From Aureimonas pseudogalii (GTDB lineage: Bacteria > Pseudomonadota > Alphaproteobacteria > Rhizobiales > Rhizobiaceae), in NCBI RefSeq assembly GCF_014196835.1, contig NZ_JACIEK010000002.1:310001-374000 (forward strand): 64,000 bases of DNA, in the 5' to 3' direction. A program made the translations under genes and the position numbers. Below the pieces are notes generated by a model. The model was not told the DNA's origin, did no database searches, and saw only the letters and a list, made by a program, of their open reading frames with translations. Positions 20,156-31,305 of the stretch are shown here, piece by piece. The stretch's first letter is position 1, and each line of letters begins with the position of its first letter.

Positions 20156-20635
20156 ATGGTCGAGAACAAGAAGAAGCCGAACCCCGTCGATATCCATGTG
20201 GGTAGCCGGGTCCGCCTTCGCCGGACCATGACCGGAATGAGCCAGGAAAAGCTCGGCGAGCACCTCGGCATCACGTTCCAGCAGATCCAGAAATACGAGA
20301 AGGGCACCAACCGGATCGGCGCCAGCCGGCTGCAGAAGATCTCGGAGGTCATGGCGGTGCCGGTGTCCTTCTTCTTCGACGGCCTGAGCGACCTCGCGCC
20401 CGCGGCCGTGGGCTTTTCCGAGCCCTCCGCCGAATTCGTCAACGACTTCACCGTGTCGAGCGAGAGCGTGCAGCTCAACCGCGCCTTCACGCGCATCGCC
20501 GACCCCAAGGTGCGGCGCCGGATCGTCGATCTCGTGCGCTCGCTCGCCGACGCGGCGCCCGACGTCGCGCCGGAGCTGGAGCCGGAGCGAGAGCCCGAGC
20601 TGGAGCCGGCTCTGCCGACCACAGACGGCAGCTGA
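20156..20635 (+). CDS. XRE-family transcriptional regulator (PraR/SinR-like)
   Basis: 159 residues. A lambda-repressor type helix-turn-helix spans residues ~16-72 (VGSRVRLRRTMTGMSQEKLG, then ITFQQIQKYEKGTNRIGASR). The C-terminal half has a short helical segment (LNRAFTRIADPKVRRRIVDL) and ends in an acidic Pro-Glu run. Proteins with this sequence pattern between lnt and metK are conserved across rhizobia, where homologues (PraR) regulate biofilm, quorum sensing or phage-like genes. The function here is inferred from family and location. ATG at 20156. Confidence 0.88.
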   Translation: MVENKKKPNPVDIHVGSRVRLRRTMTGMSQEKLGEHLGITFQQIQKYEKGTNRIGASRLQKISEVMAVPVSFFFDGLSDLAPAAVGFSEPSAEFVNDFTVSSESVQLNRAFTRIADPKVRRRIVDLVRSLADAAPDVAPELEPEREPELEPALPTTDGS

Positions 20636-20831
20636 CGGACACGAAGGGGCACGGGCCGGCGGCACGCGCGGGCCGGCGACGCCATTTTTTTCTTGCGCGG
20701 TGCAGCAGCCCATCCTAACCCCGCTTCGACGGGGTTCGTGACGATCCCGGCGCAAGGGTTCGCGCCGTGCGATCCTGGGGCCCGACGATCCCCTCACTTG
20801 GACGCCGACAGGCGGGACGGAACGACGATCC

Positions 20832-22043
20832 ATGGCACGCAGCGAGTATCTCTTCACCTCCGAGAGCGTCTCGGAAGGCCATCCCGACAAGGTGTGCGAC
20901 CGGATCTCCGACGAGATCGTGGATCTTCTGTACCGGGAGGCGAAGAAGTCCGGCATGGACGCCTCGCTCGTTCGGGTGGCCTGCGAGACGCTGGCCACCA
21001 CCAACCGGATCGTGATCGCCGGCGAGATCCGCTGCTCGATCGAGCCCGGCAAGGTGAAGTCCAAGGTGAAGTCGGCGGCGAGGAAGGCGGTCAAGGCGAT
21101 CGGCTACGAGCAGGACGGCTTTCACTGGAAGACCGCCAAGATCGACGTGCTGTTGCACGACCAGTCGGCCGACATCGCGCAAGGGGTGGACACCGGCGCC
21201 GAGAAGAACACCGAGGGCGCCGGCGACCAGGGCATCATGTTCGGCCATGCCTGCCGCGAGACGCCCGAGCTGATGCCGGCGCCGATCTTCACCGCGCACA
21301 AGATCCTCGAGCGCCTGGCGCAGGCCCGCAAGGCCGGCGAGGGCGAGGCCGGCAAGCTCGGCCCCGACGCCAAGAGCCAGGTGACCGTGCGCTACGAGGG
21401 GGGCAAGCCCGCCGAGATCGTGTCGATCGTCGTCTCCACCCAGCATCTCGACGAGACGCTGACCTCGGCCGACGTGCGGCGCATCGTCGAGCCCTTCGTG
21501 CGCGAGGCCGCGGGCGAGCTGCCGATCGCCGAGAGCTGCGTCTGGCACGTCAACCCGACCGGCAAGTTCGTGATCGGCGGGCCGGACGGCGACGCCGGCC
21601 TCACGGGCCGTAAGATCATCGTCGACACCTATGGCGGCGCAGCCCCGCATGGCGGCGGCGCCTTCTCGGGCAAGGACCCGACGAAGGTCGACCGCTCGGC
21701 GGCCTACGCGGCGCGCTATCTCGCCAAGAACGTGGTGGCGGCGCGGCTGGCGGAGCGCTGCACGATCCAGCTCGCCTACGCGATCGGCGTGGCCGAGCCG
21801 CTGTCGGTCTATGTCGACCTGCACGACACCGGCGTGGTGGACGAGGCGGCGCTGGAGACGGTGCTGCGCGAGGTGATGGACCTGACGCCGCGCGGCATCC
21901 GCGAGCACCTCGCGCTGACGCGCCCGATCTACGCGCGCACGAGCGCTTATGGCCATTTCGGCCGCAAGCCCGGCCGCGACGGCGGCTTCTCCTGGGAGCG
22001 CATCGACCTCGTGCCCAAGCTGAAGGCCGCCCTTGGCCGCTGA
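20832..22043 (+). CDS. metK: S-adenosylmethionine synthetase
   Basis: Makes SAM from methionine and ATP. 403 residues, slightly longer than the E. coli enzyme. Diagnostic blocks are [20 protein letters not shown] at residues ~6-25, [14 protein letters not shown] in the middle, and the phosphate-binding loop [20 protein letters not shown] near 270-290. The leader (20636-20831) has a GCCGGC hairpin followed by T7 at 20688-20694, probably the terminator of the regulator gene, and a CCCCG-loop-CGGGG hairpin at about 20722-20736. I did not recognise any known SAM riboswitch in it. The trmB start overlaps the metK stop by 11 nt. Confidence 0.96.
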   Translation: MARSEYLFTSESVSEGHPDKVCDRISDEIVDLLYREAKKSGMDASLVRVACETLATTNRIVIAGEIRCSIEPGKVKSKVKSAARKAVKAIGYEQDGFHWKTAKIDVLLHDQSADIAQGVDTGAEKNTEGAGDQGIMFGHACRETPELMPAPIFTAHKILERLAQARKAGEGEAGKLGPDAKSQVTVRYEGGKPAEIVSIVVSTQHLDETLTSADVRRIVEPFVREAAGELPIAESCVWHVNPTGKFVIGGPDGDAGLTGRKIIVDTYGGAAPHGGGAFSGKDPTKVDRSAAYAARYLAKNVVAARLAERCTIQLAYAIGVAEPLSVYVDLHDTGVVDEAALETVLREVMDLTPRGIREHLALTRPIYARTSAYGHFGRKPGRDGGFSWERIDLVPKLKAALGR

Positions 22044-22746
22044 ACGTCGCTCGAACGGGCCGCAGGCGCGCGTCCGCGAAAACTTCTTCGGGCGCTCGCG
22101 CGGCAAGACGCTGCGCCCGCATCAGGCCGGGCTCCTGCGCGAGGCGCTGCCCGATCTCGGCCTCGATCTGGCGCAGCCCGCGCCGGCCGACCTCGCCGCG
22201 CTGTTCGCCGCGCCGGTCGACGGCGTGCGCCTCGAGATCGGCTTCGGCGGCGGCGAGCATCTGCATCATGAGACCTGCCGCCATCCCGGCACCGGCTTCA
22301 TCGGCGTCGAGCCCTTCGTCAATTCCATGGCCAAGCTGCTGGCGGCGCTGGAAGACGAGCCGCGCGCGAACCTGCGCCTCTTCGGCGACGACGCGACGCT
22401 CCTGCTCGACTGGCTGCCCGACGCCTGTCTTTCGGGCGTCGATCTCTTCTATCCCGACCCCTGGCCGAAGCGGAAGCACTGGAAGCGGCGCTTCGTCAAC
22501 GAGCGCACGCTGGCGCGCCTCGCCCGCACCCTGCGCCCCGGCGCGCCCTTCCGCTTCGCCTCCGACATCGAGACCTATGTCGACTGGACGCTCCGGCACC
22601 TGCGCGATCATCCCGCCTTCGAGTGGATCGCCGAAGGTCCGGCGGATTGGCGCACGCCCTATGAGGCCTGGCCGGGCACGCGCTACGAGGCCAAGGCCCA
22701 TCGCGAGGGCCGGGTCGGCGCCTACCTGACCTTCCGCCGCATCTGA
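22033..22746 (+). CDS. trmB: tRNA (guanine-N7-)-methyltransferase
   Basis: Methylates G46 of tRNA to m7G using SAM. 237 residues with a TTG start inside the 3' end of metK; the following residues ([20 protein letters not shown]) match the family N-terminus, so the start is near here. The SAM-binding loop is [13 protein letters not shown], the characteristic block is [20 protein letters not shown], and the C-terminal [20 protein letters not shown] is typical. Overlap with metK couples a SAM-using enzyme to SAM synthesis. Confidence 0.95.
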   Translation: MAAERRSNGPQARVRENFFGRSRGKTLRPHQAGLLREALPDLGLDLAQPAPADLAALFAAPVDGVRLEIGFGGGEHLHHETCRHPGTGFIGVEPFVNSMAKLLAALEDEPRANLRLFGDDATLLLDWLPDACLSGVDLFYPDPWPKRKHWKRRFVNERTLARLARTLRPGAPFRFASDIETYVDWTLRHLRDHPAFEWIAEGPADWRTPYEAWPGTRYEAKAHREGRVGAYLTFRRI

Positions 22747-22784
22747 CGGCGCCTCCCGAAGAGGGGGAGAGCCCGCCACAAGGC

Positions 22785-22812
22785 TTGCCAAGCGCGGCCG
22801 CCGGGCTTATAG
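22785..22812 (+). promoter_or_regulatory. Promoter of the rimP-nusA-infB operon
   Basis: TTGCCA (22785-22790), 16-nt spacer, TTATAG (22807-22812). The spacing and hexamers are among the best sigma-70-like matches in the window. A transcript from here would begin near 22819 and cross the hairpin at 22841-22871 before rimP. Confidence 0.55.
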
Positions 22813-22840
22813 GAGAGCCATATTCTCTGCGGTGATCGTG

Positions 22841-22871
22841 AGAGTGGGTCCCACCGGTCCCGCTCTTTTTT
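22841..22871 (+). terminator. Intrinsic terminator / attenuator in the rimP leader
   Basis: AGAGTGGG (22841-22848) pairs with CCCGCTCT (22859-22866, one G-U), loop of 10 nt, followed by a run of six T. It is a textbook intrinsic terminator but sits downstream of the apparent rimP promoter, so it should act as an attenuator of the operon or, if transcription arrives from trmB, as that gene's terminator. Confidence 0.65.
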
Positions 22872-22958
22872 GTTAGGGCCTGTCCCCTCGACGCGATCGC
22901 ACGCGACGCGAGGCGTCGGGCTCGATCCCGCCGCCGGACCCCTTGAACCGGAGTGGAC

Positions 22959-23564
22959 GTGACGGACCAGCGCATCATCATCGAACAGGGACTGGAGGCG
23001 CGCGTCGCCGCCATCGTGGAGCCCGCGATCGAGCAGATCGGCTATCGGCTGGTGCGCGTGCGCGTCTCGGCGATGAACGGCACCACCCTGCAGATCATGG
23101 CCGAGCGCCCCGACGGAATGATGAGCGTCGAGGACTGCGAGGCGGTGAGCCGCGCGGTGTCGCCGGTGCTCGACGTCGACGACCCGATGGAGCGCGCCTA
23201 TCATCTGGAGGTCTCCTCGCCTGGCATCGACCGCCCGCTCGTGCGGCGCGGGGACTTCGAGGCCTGGACGGGCCATCTCCTGAAGATGGAGACCAACCGG
23301 CTGCTCGCCGGGCGCAAGCGCTTCCGCGGCCAGGTCCTGGCGGTGGAGGGCGAGACGCTGCGCTTCGAGCGCGACGCCGCGGCGGCCGGCGAGGAGGCGG
23401 TGGTGGAGATCCCGCTCGACGCGGTCGCCGAAGCCCGCCTCATCCTCACCGACGAGCTGATCCGCGCCTCGCTCACCGCCGACAAGGCGGCCCGCAAGGC
23501 GCGCGGCCTGCCGATCGACGACGAGGCCGAAGCCGAAGACGCGGCCGAGGCGGCGAACCCTTAA
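22959..23564 (+). CDS. rimP: Ribosome maturation factor RimP
   Basis: RimP binds the 30S subunit and helps its assembly. 201 residues from the GTG at 22959, which has CGGAG at 5-nt spacing; a GTG at 22953 is less likely because it overlaps that ribosome site. The N-terminal domain includes [20 protein letters not shown] and [20 protein letters not shown], the family signature. The C-terminal Sm-like domain is followed by a rhizobial acidic extension ([15 protein letters not shown]). It is first gene of the nusA-infB operon, as in most proteobacteria. Confidence 0.94.
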   Translation: MTDQRIIIEQGLEARVAAIVEPAIEQIGYRLVRVRVSAMNGTTLQIMAERPDGMMSVEDCEAVSRAVSPVLDVDDPMERAYHLEVSSPGIDRPLVRRGDFEAWTGHLLKMETNRLLAGRKRFRGQVLAVEGETLRFERDAAAAGEEAVVEIPLDAVAEARLILTDELIRASLTADKAARKARGLPIDDEAEAEDAAEAANP

Positions 23565-23703
23565 AACCTGCGCGGTCCGGCGGAACGCCCGAGGGGGTCG
23601 TCCGTTGCGAACGTGTCCCACGCAAGCGAGACCCACATCGCGGGTCCGGCCAATCGAAACCGACGAAGTCCAGCGGGGCGGCGCCGGGCGAGGAGAGAGA
23701 CAG

Positions 23704-25305
23704 ATGGCAGTCAGTGCGAACAGGCTCGAGCTTCTGCAGATCGCGGACGCCGTCGCTCGCGAGAAGTCGATCGACCGCGAGATCGTGATCGAGGCGATGG
23801 CCGACGCGATCCAGAAGGCCGCCCGCTCGCGCTACGGGCAGGACACCAACATCCGCGTCGACATCAACCAGAAGACCGGGGAGATGAAGCTGCAGCGGCT
23901 TCTCGAGGTGGTGGACGTCGTCGAAGATCCCAACACGCAGATCTATCTCGAGCTGGCGCGTGACAAGAACCCCGATGCCGAGCCGGGCGACTTCATCGCC
24001 GAGCAGCTTCCGCCGATGGAGTTCGGCCGCATCGCCGCCCAGTCGGCCAAGCAGGTCATCGTGCAGAAGGTGCGCGAGGCCGAGCGCGACAAGCAGTACG
24101 ACGAGTTCGTCAACCGCGTCGGCGAGATCGTCAACGGCACGGTGAAGCGCGTCGAATACGGCAACGTCATCGTCGATCTCGGCAAGGGCGAGGGCATCAT
24201 CCGGCGCGACGAGCAGATCCCGCGCGAGCTGTTCCGCTACGGCGACCGGGTGCGCGCCTTCGTCTACGACGTGCGCCGCGAGCAGCGCGGGCCGCAGATC
24301 TTCCTGTCGCGCACGCACCCCCAGTTCATGGCCAAGCTCTTCACCATGGAAGTGCCCGAGATCTACGACGGCATCATCGAGATCAAGTCGGTGGCCCGCG
24401 ATCCCGGCTCGCGCGCCAAGATCGCCGTGATCTCGCGCGATTCCTCCGTGGACCCCGTCGGCGCCTGCGTCGGCATGCGCGGCTCGCGCGTTCAGGCCGT
24501 GGTGGCCGAGTTGCAGGGCGAGAAGATCGACATCATCCCCTGGTCGCCGGACGCCGCCTCCTTCCTCGTCAACGCGCTGCAGCCGGCGGAAGTCGCCAAG
24601 GTCGTGCTCGACGAGGACGCCGAGCGCATTGAAGTCGTGGTGCCGGATGACCAGCTAAGTCTGGCGATCGGGCGTCGCGGCCAGAACGTGCGCCTCGCTT
24701 CGCAGCTGACGGGCTGGGACATCGACATCCTCACCGAGCAGGAAGAATCCGAGCGCCGCCAGAAGGAATTCAGCGAGCGGTCGAGCCTCTTCATGGACTC
24801 GCTCAACGTCGACGAGATGGTCGCCCAGCTCCTCGCCTCCGAAGGCTTCACCAGCGTCGAGGAGGTGGCCTATGTCGAGCCGACCGAAATCGCCGCGATC
24901 GAGGGCTTCGACGAGGACACGGCCGGCGAGATCCAGAACCGGGCGAAGGAGTTCCTCGACCGGCGCGAGGCCGAGCAGGACGACAAGCGCAAGGCGCTGG
25001 GCGTCGCAGACGAGCTGCGCCAGATCGACGGCCTCACGACGCCCATGCTCGTGGCGCTCGGCGAAGACGGCGTGAAGACAATCGAGGACTTCGCGGGATG
25101 CGCCGCCGACGATCTCGTCGGCTGGAGCGAGCGCAAGGACGGCGAGACCAAGCGCTTCACCGGTGCGCTCTCGGCCTTCGAGGTGAGCCGCGTCGATGCC
25201 GAGGCGATGGTGATGCAGGCCCGCGTGATGGCGGGCTGGGTCGAGGCCGAAGAGCCCGAGGCGGACCTCGGCGAAGACGAGATCGACGAGACGGTGGAGG
25301 CCTGA
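23704..25305 (+). CDS. nusA: Transcription termination/antitermination factor NusA
   Basis: NusA binds RNA polymerase and modulates pausing, termination and antitermination. 533 residues from the ATG at 23704 with AGGAGAGAG upstream. Domains in order: N-terminal polymerase-binding domain ([20 protein letters not shown]), S1 domain ([20 protein letters not shown]), two KH domains ([20 protein letters not shown] and [20 protein letters not shown]), then two C-terminal acidic repeats with helix-hairpin-helix features ([31 protein letters not shown]). It ends in an acidic tail. NusA often autoregulates its operon, which is relevant to the attenuator-like hairpin in the leader. Confidence 0.97.
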   Translation: MAVSANRLELLQIADAVAREKSIDREIVIEAMADAIQKAARSRYGQDTNIRVDINQKTGEMKLQRLLEVVDVVEDPNTQIYLELARDKNPDAEPGDFIAEQLPPMEFGRIAAQSAKQVIVQKVREAERDKQYDEFVNRVGEIVNGTVKRVEYGNVIVDLGKGEGIIRRDEQIPRELFRYGDRVRAFVYDVRREQRGPQIFLSRTHPQFMAKLFTMEVPEIYDGIIEIKSVARDPGSRAKIAVISRDSSVDPVGACVGMRGSRVQAVVAELQGEKIDIIPWSPDAASFLVNALQPAEVAKVVLDEDAERIEVVVPDDQLSLAIGRRGQNVRLASQLTGWDIDILTEQEESERRQKEFSERSSLFMDSLNVDEMVAQLLASEGFTSVEEVAYVEPTEIAAIEGFDEDTAGEIQNRAKEFLDRREAEQDDKRKALGVADELRQIDGLTTPMLVALGEDGVKTIEDFAGCAADDLVGWSERKDGETKRFTGALSAFEVSRVDAEAMVMQARVMAGWVEAEEPEADLGEDEIDETVEA

Positions 25306-25346
25306 TTTCAGGCTCCGCCGACGACGAACGGAAATTCGAGACGCGA

Positions 25347-26027
25347 ATGACGATGGCCGATGGCGACGACGACAGGGAATGGGAGGAACTGGTGATGAAC
25401 GGACGCATGTGCATCGTCTCGCGCCGCCCGCTTGCCGCCGAGCGTCTCGTGCGCTTCGTCGCCGACCCCGCGGGCCGGGTGGTGCCCGACCTCAAGCGTC
25501 GGCTGCCGGGGCGCGGCGCCCATGTCGAGGCGCGCCGCGACGCCGTGGAGCTCGCGGTGAAGCGTCGGCTTCTGGGCCGGGCGCTGAAGCGCGACGTTTC
25601 GGGCACCGAGACGCTGGCGGTGGATCTCGACGCGCTTCTCGTGCGTTCCATCACCGGAGCCTTGGCGATGGCCCGAAAGGCCGGGCAGATCGTCACGGGC
25701 GCCGCCAAGGTGGACGCGGCGCTGCGCACCGGAAAGGCCGTCGCGTCGATCCATGCGAGCGACGCGGCGCCGGACGGCGTGCGCAAGCTCGACGGGGCAC
25801 GCCATGCCGGCGAACAATCCGGCCGGGCTCGCCCGACCGCCACCTATCGACTTCTGGACTCGGTGGAATTGGGTTTGGCCTTCGGCACCGAGAATGTGAT
25901 ACATGCGGCCGTCCTGTCCGGTGACGCGGGTTCGGCTCTTCTGCAGCGCTTCGAGGCCCTGCGGACCTATCGGGGCGAAGGTCCCGACGCAGACGAAGAA
26001 CGGACCCCCGCGGGGGCGCCGCCATGA
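25347..26027 (+). CDS. ylxR: RNA-binding protein YlxR fused to an L7Ae-like domain
   Basis: 226 residues. The N-terminal YlxR/DUF448 domain has RMCIVSRRPLAAERLVRFVA and the GRGAHVEA loop (canonical G-R-G-A-Y/H). The C-terminal half (ALAMARKAGQIVTGAAKVDA, then VASIHASDAA) resembles ribosomal L7Ae/L30e-type RNA-binding proteins. Fusion of both is normal in alphaproteobacteria, whereas Firmicutes encode ylxR and ylxQ separately. The exact RNA target is unknown. Starts ATG at 25347 or 25353 are both possible, 41 or 47 nt after nusA. Confidence 0.88.
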   Translation: MTMADGDDDREWEELVMNGRMCIVSRRPLAAERLVRFVADPAGRVVPDLKRRLPGRGAHVEARRDAVELAVKRRLLGRALKRDVSGTETLAVDLDALLVRSITGALAMARKAGQIVTGAAKVDAALRTGKAVASIHASDAAPDGVRKLDGARHAGEQSGRARPTATYRLLDSVELGLAFGTENVIHAAVLSGDAGSALLQRFEALRTYRGEGPDADEERTPAGAPP

Positions 26028-26125
26028 CACGACGAACCCGATCAACAGCAGAGCACGGTTGCGAAATGCTCTAGGCACGGATAAGGGCGCGAGGATTGGA
26101 TCCCGCGCAGGAAGCGGAAGCGGTA

Positions 26126-29100
26126 ATGAGCGATACAAAATCAGGGGACGACAAGACGCTGAGCGTCACCCCCAAGAAGACCCTGAGCATCAAGCCAGGC
26201 GGCGCCGCACAGTCGACGGTGCGCCAGAACTTCTCTCACGGTCGCACGAACCAGGTCGTCGTCGAGACCAAGAAGCGCAAGTTCACGCGCCCCGAGGACG
26301 CGGCGAAGGCGGCGGCACCTGTCGCAGCGCCGGCAGCCGCCCCCGTGGCGGCGGCACCGGCCGCGGCAGCGCCCGTGCGCCCGACGCTGACGCCCGCACA
26401 GGCCGCGGCGCTGGCTCATGCCGCCCAGAACCCGCAGGCGCCGGTGGTGCCGGATCGCGTTCCCGCGCCTCCCGCGGCCGTGCCCGCGGCCGAGGTGCAG
26501 GCGCCTCAGCCCGAAGCGGCAGCTGCGGCAGAGGCCACCGCGCCTTCGGTGCCAGCGACGCTTGCTCCCGCTGAACCAGTTGCGTCTGCCGCTCCCGAGC
26601 CTGTGGCCGCGAAGGTCGAGGCGCCGGCTCCTGTTGCTGAAGCGGCTCCCGTCGAAGCCCCGAAGGCCGAGGCTTCCGCCGCTCCCGCTCCCGCCCCCTC
26701 CGAACCCGCCCCGAAAGCTGAATCTCTGACGTCTTCCGCCACCGACAAACCCGCGGCCGCCGTGGCCGCCCCGGCTCCCGCCGCTCAGACGACGGCCGCA
26801 GCGCCGGCCCGGCCGCAGCCGACCGCGCCCGCTCGCCCCGCCGGTGGTTCCGCGCGTCCGGCCGGCTCGGCGCCTGCCGGTGCCGGTCGTCCGGGTCAGC
26901 CGACGCGTCCCGCGATCCCGTCCGGTTTCAGCCAGAGCCGTTCGGGCCCGAACAACAATTACGGCGCGAACCGCCCGGGTCAGCCGGGTCGTCCCGGCCA
27001 GCCCACGGGGCGTGACGATCGTCGCCCGGCGCCGCCCGCCAACGCCGCGCCCGGCGCACGCCAGCCGCGCGGTGCCGTGCTGTCCGATCTCTCGTCGAAG
27101 GAGATGGATGCGCGTCGTCGTGCGCTCGAACTCGCCAAGCAGCGCGAGGTCGAGGATCGCCGCCTGTTCCAGATCGAGGAGGCGCGCCGCGTCGCCGAGG
27201 ACGAGCGTCGTCGCACCGAGCGTGAGGAATCCGAGCGCCGTCAGGCCGAGGAGGCCGCGCGTCTCGAGCTCGAGAACGCCGCCCGCAAGAAGGCCGAGGA
27301 GGATGCGCAGCGCCGCGCCGCCAACCGGCCGCAGGCGCGCCCCGGCAGCGCCGGCGCCAACATCAACGTCATTCCCGGTCCGCCGCCGGTGGACGACGGT
27401 CTGGGTCTGCGTCCGGCCGGCCGCACCGACCTCACCAAGAAGACCCGCGCCGACGAGGACGACGACCGTCGCCGTCCCGGTGCCGGCCGTGGTCCCGCTC
27501 GCGGCCCGACGGCCGATGCCGCCAAGCCGACCCGCGCCCGCACGCCCGACGATCGTCGCGGCGCCGCCGGCCGCGTCGATGTCGGCCGGGCCCTTTCGGA
27601 CGAGGATGCGCGGGGCCGCTCCCTGTCGTCGATGCGTCGTCGCCAGGAGAAGTTCAAGCGCTCCCAGCAGAACCAGCAGCGTGAGAAGATTGTCCGCGAA
27701 GTGATCCTCCCCGAGACCATCACGATCCAGGAGCTCGCGAACCGCATGTCGGAGCGGGCCGTCGACGTCATCAAGTTCCTGATGGCGCAGGGCCAGATGA
27801 TGAAGCCGGGCGACGTCATCGACGCCGATCTCGCCGAACTCATCGCCTCCGAATTCGGCCACACCGTGCAGCGCGTCGCCGAGTCCGACGTCGAGACGGG
27901 CCTGTTCAACGTCGCCGACAACCCGGAGAACGCGGTGTCGCGTCCCCCGGTCGTCACGATCATGGGCCATGTCGATCACGGCAAGACCTCGCTGCTCGAC
28001 GCGATCCGCAAGACCAACGTCGTCTCCGGCGAGGCCGGCGGCATCACGCAGCATATCGGCGCCTACCAGGTCGAGCAGAACGGGCAGAAGATCTCGTTCA
28101 TCGATACGCCCGGCCACGCCGCCTTCACGGCGATGCGTGCCCGCGGCGCGCAGGCCACCGACATCGCCATCCTGGTGGTGGCAGCGGACGACAGCGTCAT
28201 GCCGCAGACGATCGAGTCGATCGCCCATGCGAAGGCGGCCGGTGTGCCGATCATCGTGGCGATCAACAAGATCGACAAGCCGGGCGCCGACCCGCAGAAG
28301 GTGCGCTCCGCGCTCCTCCAGCACGAGGTGTTCGTCGAGACGATGGGAGGCGAGGTTCTCGACGTCGAGGTTTCCGCCAAGAACGGCACCAATCTCGACA
28401 AGCTGCTCGAGGCGATCATCCTGCAGGCCGAGCTTCTCGACCTGCGCTCCGATCCCGACCGCACGGCCGAGGGCGTCGTCATCGAGGCGCAGCTCGACCG
28501 CGGTCGCGGTCCGGTGGCGACGACCCTCGTCCAGTCCGGTACGCTGCGGATCGGCGACATCGTGGTGGCCGGCGACCAGTGGGGCCGCGTGCGCGCGCTC
28601 GTCGACGACAAGGGCAAGCAGCTGAAGGCCGCCGGACCCTCGACCCCGGTCGAGATCCTCGGCATGTCCGGCACGCCGCTGGCGGGCGACCGTTTCGCGG
28701 TGGTGAAGGACGAGGCGCAGGCGCGAGAGATCACCGAGTATCGTCAGCGTCTGACGCGCGACAAGGCGGTGGCCAAATCCGCCGGCCAGCGCGGCTCGCT
28801 CGAGCAGATGATGAGCCAGCTGCAGGATTCGGGCCTCAAGACCTTCCCGCTCGTCATCAAGGGTGACGTGCAGGGTTCGGTCGAGGCGATTCAGGGCGCG
28901 CTCGACAAGCTCGGCACCGACGAGGTGCAGGCCCGCATCGTCCATTCGGGCGCCGGCGCCATCACCGAATCGGACGTGCAGCTCGCTGCCACGTCGAACG
29001 CCGCGATCATCGGCTTCAACGTGCGCGCCAACGCGCAGGCCCGTCAGGCCGCCGAGCGCGAGGGCGTCGAGATCCGCTACTACTCGATCATCTACGACCT

Positions 29101-29449
29101 CGTGGACGACGTGAAGCAGGCGATGTCGGGCCTCCTGTCGCCGGAGCGTCGCGAGACCTTCCTCGGCAATGCGCAGATCCTCGAGGTCTTCCAGATCACG
29201 AAGGTCGGCAAGGTCGCGGGTTGTCGCGTCACCGAAGGCAAGGTCGAACGCGGGGCCGGGGTGCGCCTCATCCGCGACGGCGTCGTCATCCACGAGGGCA
29301 AGCTCTCGACGCTCAAGCGCTTCAAGGACGAAGTGTCGGAAGTGCCGGGCGGCCAAGAGTGCGGCATGGCCTTCGAGCGCTACGAGGACATGCGCGTCGG
29401 CGACGTCATCGAGTGCTTCCGCGTCGAGCACGTGGCTCGCACGCTCTGA
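26126..29449 (+). CDS. infB: Translation initiation factor IF-2
   Basis: GTPase that places initiator tRNA on the 30S subunit. 1107 residues, long because of an N-terminal Ala/Pro-rich low-complexity segment (about residues 60-260) and a Gly/Arg/Pro region, typical of alphaproteobacteria. An IF2 assembly helix region with many E-R-R-Q repeats follows. The GTP-binding core has G1 [13 protein letters not shown] near residue 615, DTPGHAAF, and [10 protein letters not shown], followed by the IF2 domains II-IV ending in [14 protein letters not shown] and [12 protein letters not shown]. The ATG at 26126 is the start of the IF2_N-like [20 protein letters not shown]. Confidence 0.97.
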   Translation: MSDTKSGDDKTLSVTPKKTLSIKPGGAAQSTVRQNFSHGRTNQVVVETKKRKFTRPEDAAKAAAPVAAPAAAPVAAAPAAAAPVRPTLTPAQAAALAHAAQNPQAPVVPDRVPAPPAAVPAAEVQAPQPEAAAAAEATAPSVPATLAPAEPVASAAPEPVAAKVEAPAPVAEAAPVEAPKAEASAAPAPAPSEPAPKAESLTSSATDKPAAAVAAPAPAAQTTAAAPARPQPTAPARPAGGSARPAGSAPAGAGRPGQPTRPAIPSGFSQSRSGPNNNYGANRPGQPGRPGQPTGRDDRRPAPPANAAPGARQPRGAVLSDLSSKEMDARRRALELAKQREVEDRRLFQIEEARRVAEDERRRTEREESERRQAEEAARLELENAARKKAEEDAQRRAANRPQARPGSAGANINVIPGPPPVDDGLGLRPAGRTDLTKKTRADEDDDRRRPGAGRGPARGPTADAAKPTRARTPDDRRGAAGRVDVGRALSDEDARGRSLSSMRRRQEKFKRSQQNQQREKIVREVILPETITIQELANRMSERAVDVIKFLMAQGQMMKPGDVIDADLAELIASEFGHTVQRVAESDVETGLFNVADNPENAVSRPPVVTIMGHVDHGKTSLLDAIRKTNVVSGEAGGITQHIGAYQVEQNGQKISFIDTPGHAAFTAMRARGAQATDIAILVVAADDSVMPQTIESIAHAKAAGVPIIVAINKIDKPGADPQKVRSALLQHEVFVETMGGEVLDVEVSAKNGTNLDKLLEAIILQAELLDLRSDPDRTAEGVVIEAQLDRGRGPVATTLVQSGTLRIGDIVVAGDQWGRVRALVDDKGKQLKAAGPSTPVEILGMSGTPLAGDRFAVVKDEAQAREITEYRQRLTRDKAVAKSAGQRGSLEQMMSQLQDSGLKTFPLVIKGDVQGSVEAIQGALDKLGTDEVQARIVHSGAGAITESDVQLAATSNAAIIGFNVRANAQARQAAEREGVEIRYYSIIYDLVDDVKQAMSGLLSPERRETFLGNAQILEVFQITKVGKVAGCRVTEGKVERGAGVRLIRDGVVIHEGKLSTLKRFKDEVSEVPGGQECGMAFERYEDMRVGDVIECFRVEHVARTL

Positions 29450-29458
29450 TCCCGACGA

Positions 29459-29478
29459 GGCCGGCCTTCGGGCCGGCC
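29459..29478 (+). terminator. UUCG tetraloop hairpin after infB
   Basis: GGCCGGCC-TTCG-GGCCGGCC, perfect 8-bp stem, 10 nt after the infB stop. No T-tract follows, so it may protect the 3' end or cause pausing rather than act as an intrinsic terminator. Confidence 0.45.
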
Positions 29479-29501
29479 GGATCCCCCGATCGAAAGCCCA
29501 G

Positions 29502-29530
29502 GCCCGGCGGCGACGCCGGGCTTCGTTCTT
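29502..29530 (+). terminator. GCGA tetraloop hairpin with T-rich tail, infB-rbfA gap
   Basis: GCCCGGCG-GCGA-CGCCGGGC, perfect 8-bp stem (29502-29509 and 29514-29521) followed by TTCGTTCTT. Better terminator candidate than the adjacent UUCG hairpin; suggests rbfA-truB may be partly uncoupled from infB. Confidence 0.5.
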
Positions 29531-29731
29531 GCGTCGGCTCTTCCCGAGCCGTCAGGGCCCAAGCGAAGCGCGCTCCGGCGACGGCGCCATCGCCGGGAAT
29601 GCCTCGCCCTCGCCCTCGCCGTCTTCGCCTGATGGAAGAGGCGTCGAGCGCCGGCCGATCCGCTCGACGGCGGAGGGTCGGACGCGTTTCGAACCGCCAG
29701 CGCCCCGTTCATCCAAAGGACTGCATCCGCC

Positions 29732-30166
29732 ATGGTCAAGACCCGCAAGGCGCCCAAGGGCCCATCGCAGCGCCAGCTTTCGGTGGGCGAGAAGGTGCGC
29801 CACGCGCTGACGGAGATCCTGGCGCGGGGCGAGCTGCGCGACGACCTCCTCGAAAAGGCGGTGATCACCGTCACCGAGGTGCGCATGGCCAACGACCTGA
29901 AGCTCGCGACGGCCTATGTCACCGTGCTCGGCCAGAGCGAGATGAAGCCTTTCGTCGATGCGCTGAACGCGCACGCGAAATTCCTGAGGGGCCGGCTCGC
30001 GCCCGCCCTTCGCCACATGAAATACATGCCGGACATCCGCTTCCTCGAGGACGAGAGCTTCGACAACTACGCCCGGATCGACGCGCTGCTGCGCTCGCCG
30101 GCGGTGTCGCGCGATCTCGAGGGCGAGGGCGGAGACGACGGCGACGCAAGCGAGGGTGAACGCTGA
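29732..30166 (+). CDS. rbfA: Ribosome-binding factor A
   Basis: RbfA binds helix 1 of 16S rRNA and is needed for 30S maturation, especially in cold. 144 residues, a single KH-type domain: [20 protein letters not shown] at the N-terminus and the C-terminal [20 protein letters not shown]. The final ~20 residues are acidic and not conserved. It ends in a one-base overlap with the truB ATG. It is separated from infB by 282 bp holding two hairpins. Confidence 0.95.
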   Translation: MVKTRKAPKGPSQRQLSVGEKVRHALTEILARGELRDDLLEKAVITVTEVRMANDLKLATAYVTVLGQSEMKPFVDALNAHAKFLRGRLAPALRHMKYMPDIRFLEDESFDNYARIDALLRSPAVSRDLEGEGGDDGDASEGER

Positions 30167-31152
30167 TGGCACGACGCGGCAAGAAGCCGAAGGGGCGGCC
30201 GGTCTCCGGCTGGGTGATCTTCGACAAGCCCTTCGGCATGGGCTCGACCGAGGCGGTGGCCAAGATCAAGTGGCTCTACTTCGCGCAGAAGGCCGGCCAT
30301 GCCGGTACGCTCGACCCGCTGGCCTCGGGCATGCTGCCGATCGCGCTCGGCGACGCCACCAAGACGGTGCCCTTCGTGATGGACGGCCGCAAGACCTATC
30401 TCTTCACCGTGCGCTGGGGCGCCGAGACCACCACCGACGACGCGGAGGGTCCGGTGACCAACGCCTCGGACCTACGCCCCTCGCGCGAGGCGATCGAGGC
30501 GCTCCTGCCGAACTACACCGGCGACATCTCCCAGGTGCCGCCGAACTTCTCGGCGATCAAGATCGAGGGCGAGCGCGCCTATGATCTGGCGCGCGCCGGC
30601 GAGAGCGTCGAGATCGCGGCGCGCACCGTCTCGGTGCACGACCTTGCGATCACCGCGATGCCCGACGACTCCACCACCGTCTTCTCCGCCGAGTGCGGCA
30701 AGGGCACCTATGTGCGTGCCATCGCCCGCGACCTCGGGCGCGACCTCGGCTGCTTCGGCCATATCACGGAGCTGCGCCGCACCTCCGTCGGCGGCTTCGG
30801 CGAAGACGACATGGTGACGATCGAGGAACTGATGGACGCCGCCGACGAGGGGCTCGAAGAGCTCGACGCCGAGGCGATCGAGGCGGGCTCGAAGCCGCGC
30901 GTCGTGCGCTTCGAGGCGCTCGACGAGTTCGTGCTCGACGCCGCCACCGCGCTCAGCGATCTCTACGAGGTGCCGCTGTCGGAGGAGCAGACGGGCCGGG
31001 TGCTTTCGGGCAATCCGGTGCTGCTGCGCGGGCGCGACGCGCCGGCCTTCTGCGACGAGGCCTACGCCACGGGCCATGGCCGTCTCGTCGCCATCGGCTC
31101 GATCGACCAGGGCTCGTTCCATCCCAAGCGCGTCTTCGGCGGTCGGGGCTGA
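30166..31152 (+). CDS. truB: tRNA pseudouridine(55) synthase TruB
   Basis: Isomerises U55 in the T-loop of tRNA. 328 residues. The catalytic block is [20 protein letters not shown] at about residues 44-63, with the catalytic Asp; [10 protein letters not shown] and the C-terminal [19 protein letters not shown] are also diagnostic. The C-terminal extension corresponds to the TruB PUA-like region. Coupled to rbfA by the shared A in TGATG. Confidence 0.96.
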   Translation: MARRGKKPKGRPVSGWVIFDKPFGMGSTEAVAKIKWLYFAQKAGHAGTLDPLASGMLPIALGDATKTVPFVMDGRKTYLFTVRWGAETTTDDAEGPVTNASDLRPSREAIEALLPNYTGDISQVPPNFSAIKIEGERAYDLARAGESVEIAARTVSVHDLAITAMPDDSTTVFSAECGKGTYVRAIARDLGRDLGCFGHITELRRTSVGGFGEDDMVTIEELMDAADEGLEELDAEAIEAGSKPRVVRFEALDEFVLDAATALSDLYEVPLSEEQTGRVLSGNPVLLRGRDAPAFCDEAYATGHGRLVAIGSIDQGSFHPKRVFGGRG

Positions 31153-31305
31153 ATTCGGCTCGCACTGGTCATCACCGGTGCGATGGGCTATAGGAGCGCC
31201 ACGGATCGGCGCCCCGCGGGCGCCCCGATGCGTTTTCATGGCCTTGGCTGGACGACATCCTTGCCACGGGCGACCCCAAGAACAAACCCAGCGAAAGGGA
31301 CCACG

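Noticed and set aside
20636-20831. SAM-sensing riboswitch before metK
   Set aside because: The leader has hairpins but I could not match the core of SAM-II, SAM-V or SAM/SAH classes; a covariance search would decide.
26141-29431. Very long open frame of ~1096 codons on the minus strand opposite infB
   Set aside because: It mirrors infB codon for codon, as expected in GC-rich DNA with third-position bias; composition is unlike a protein and infB is certain.
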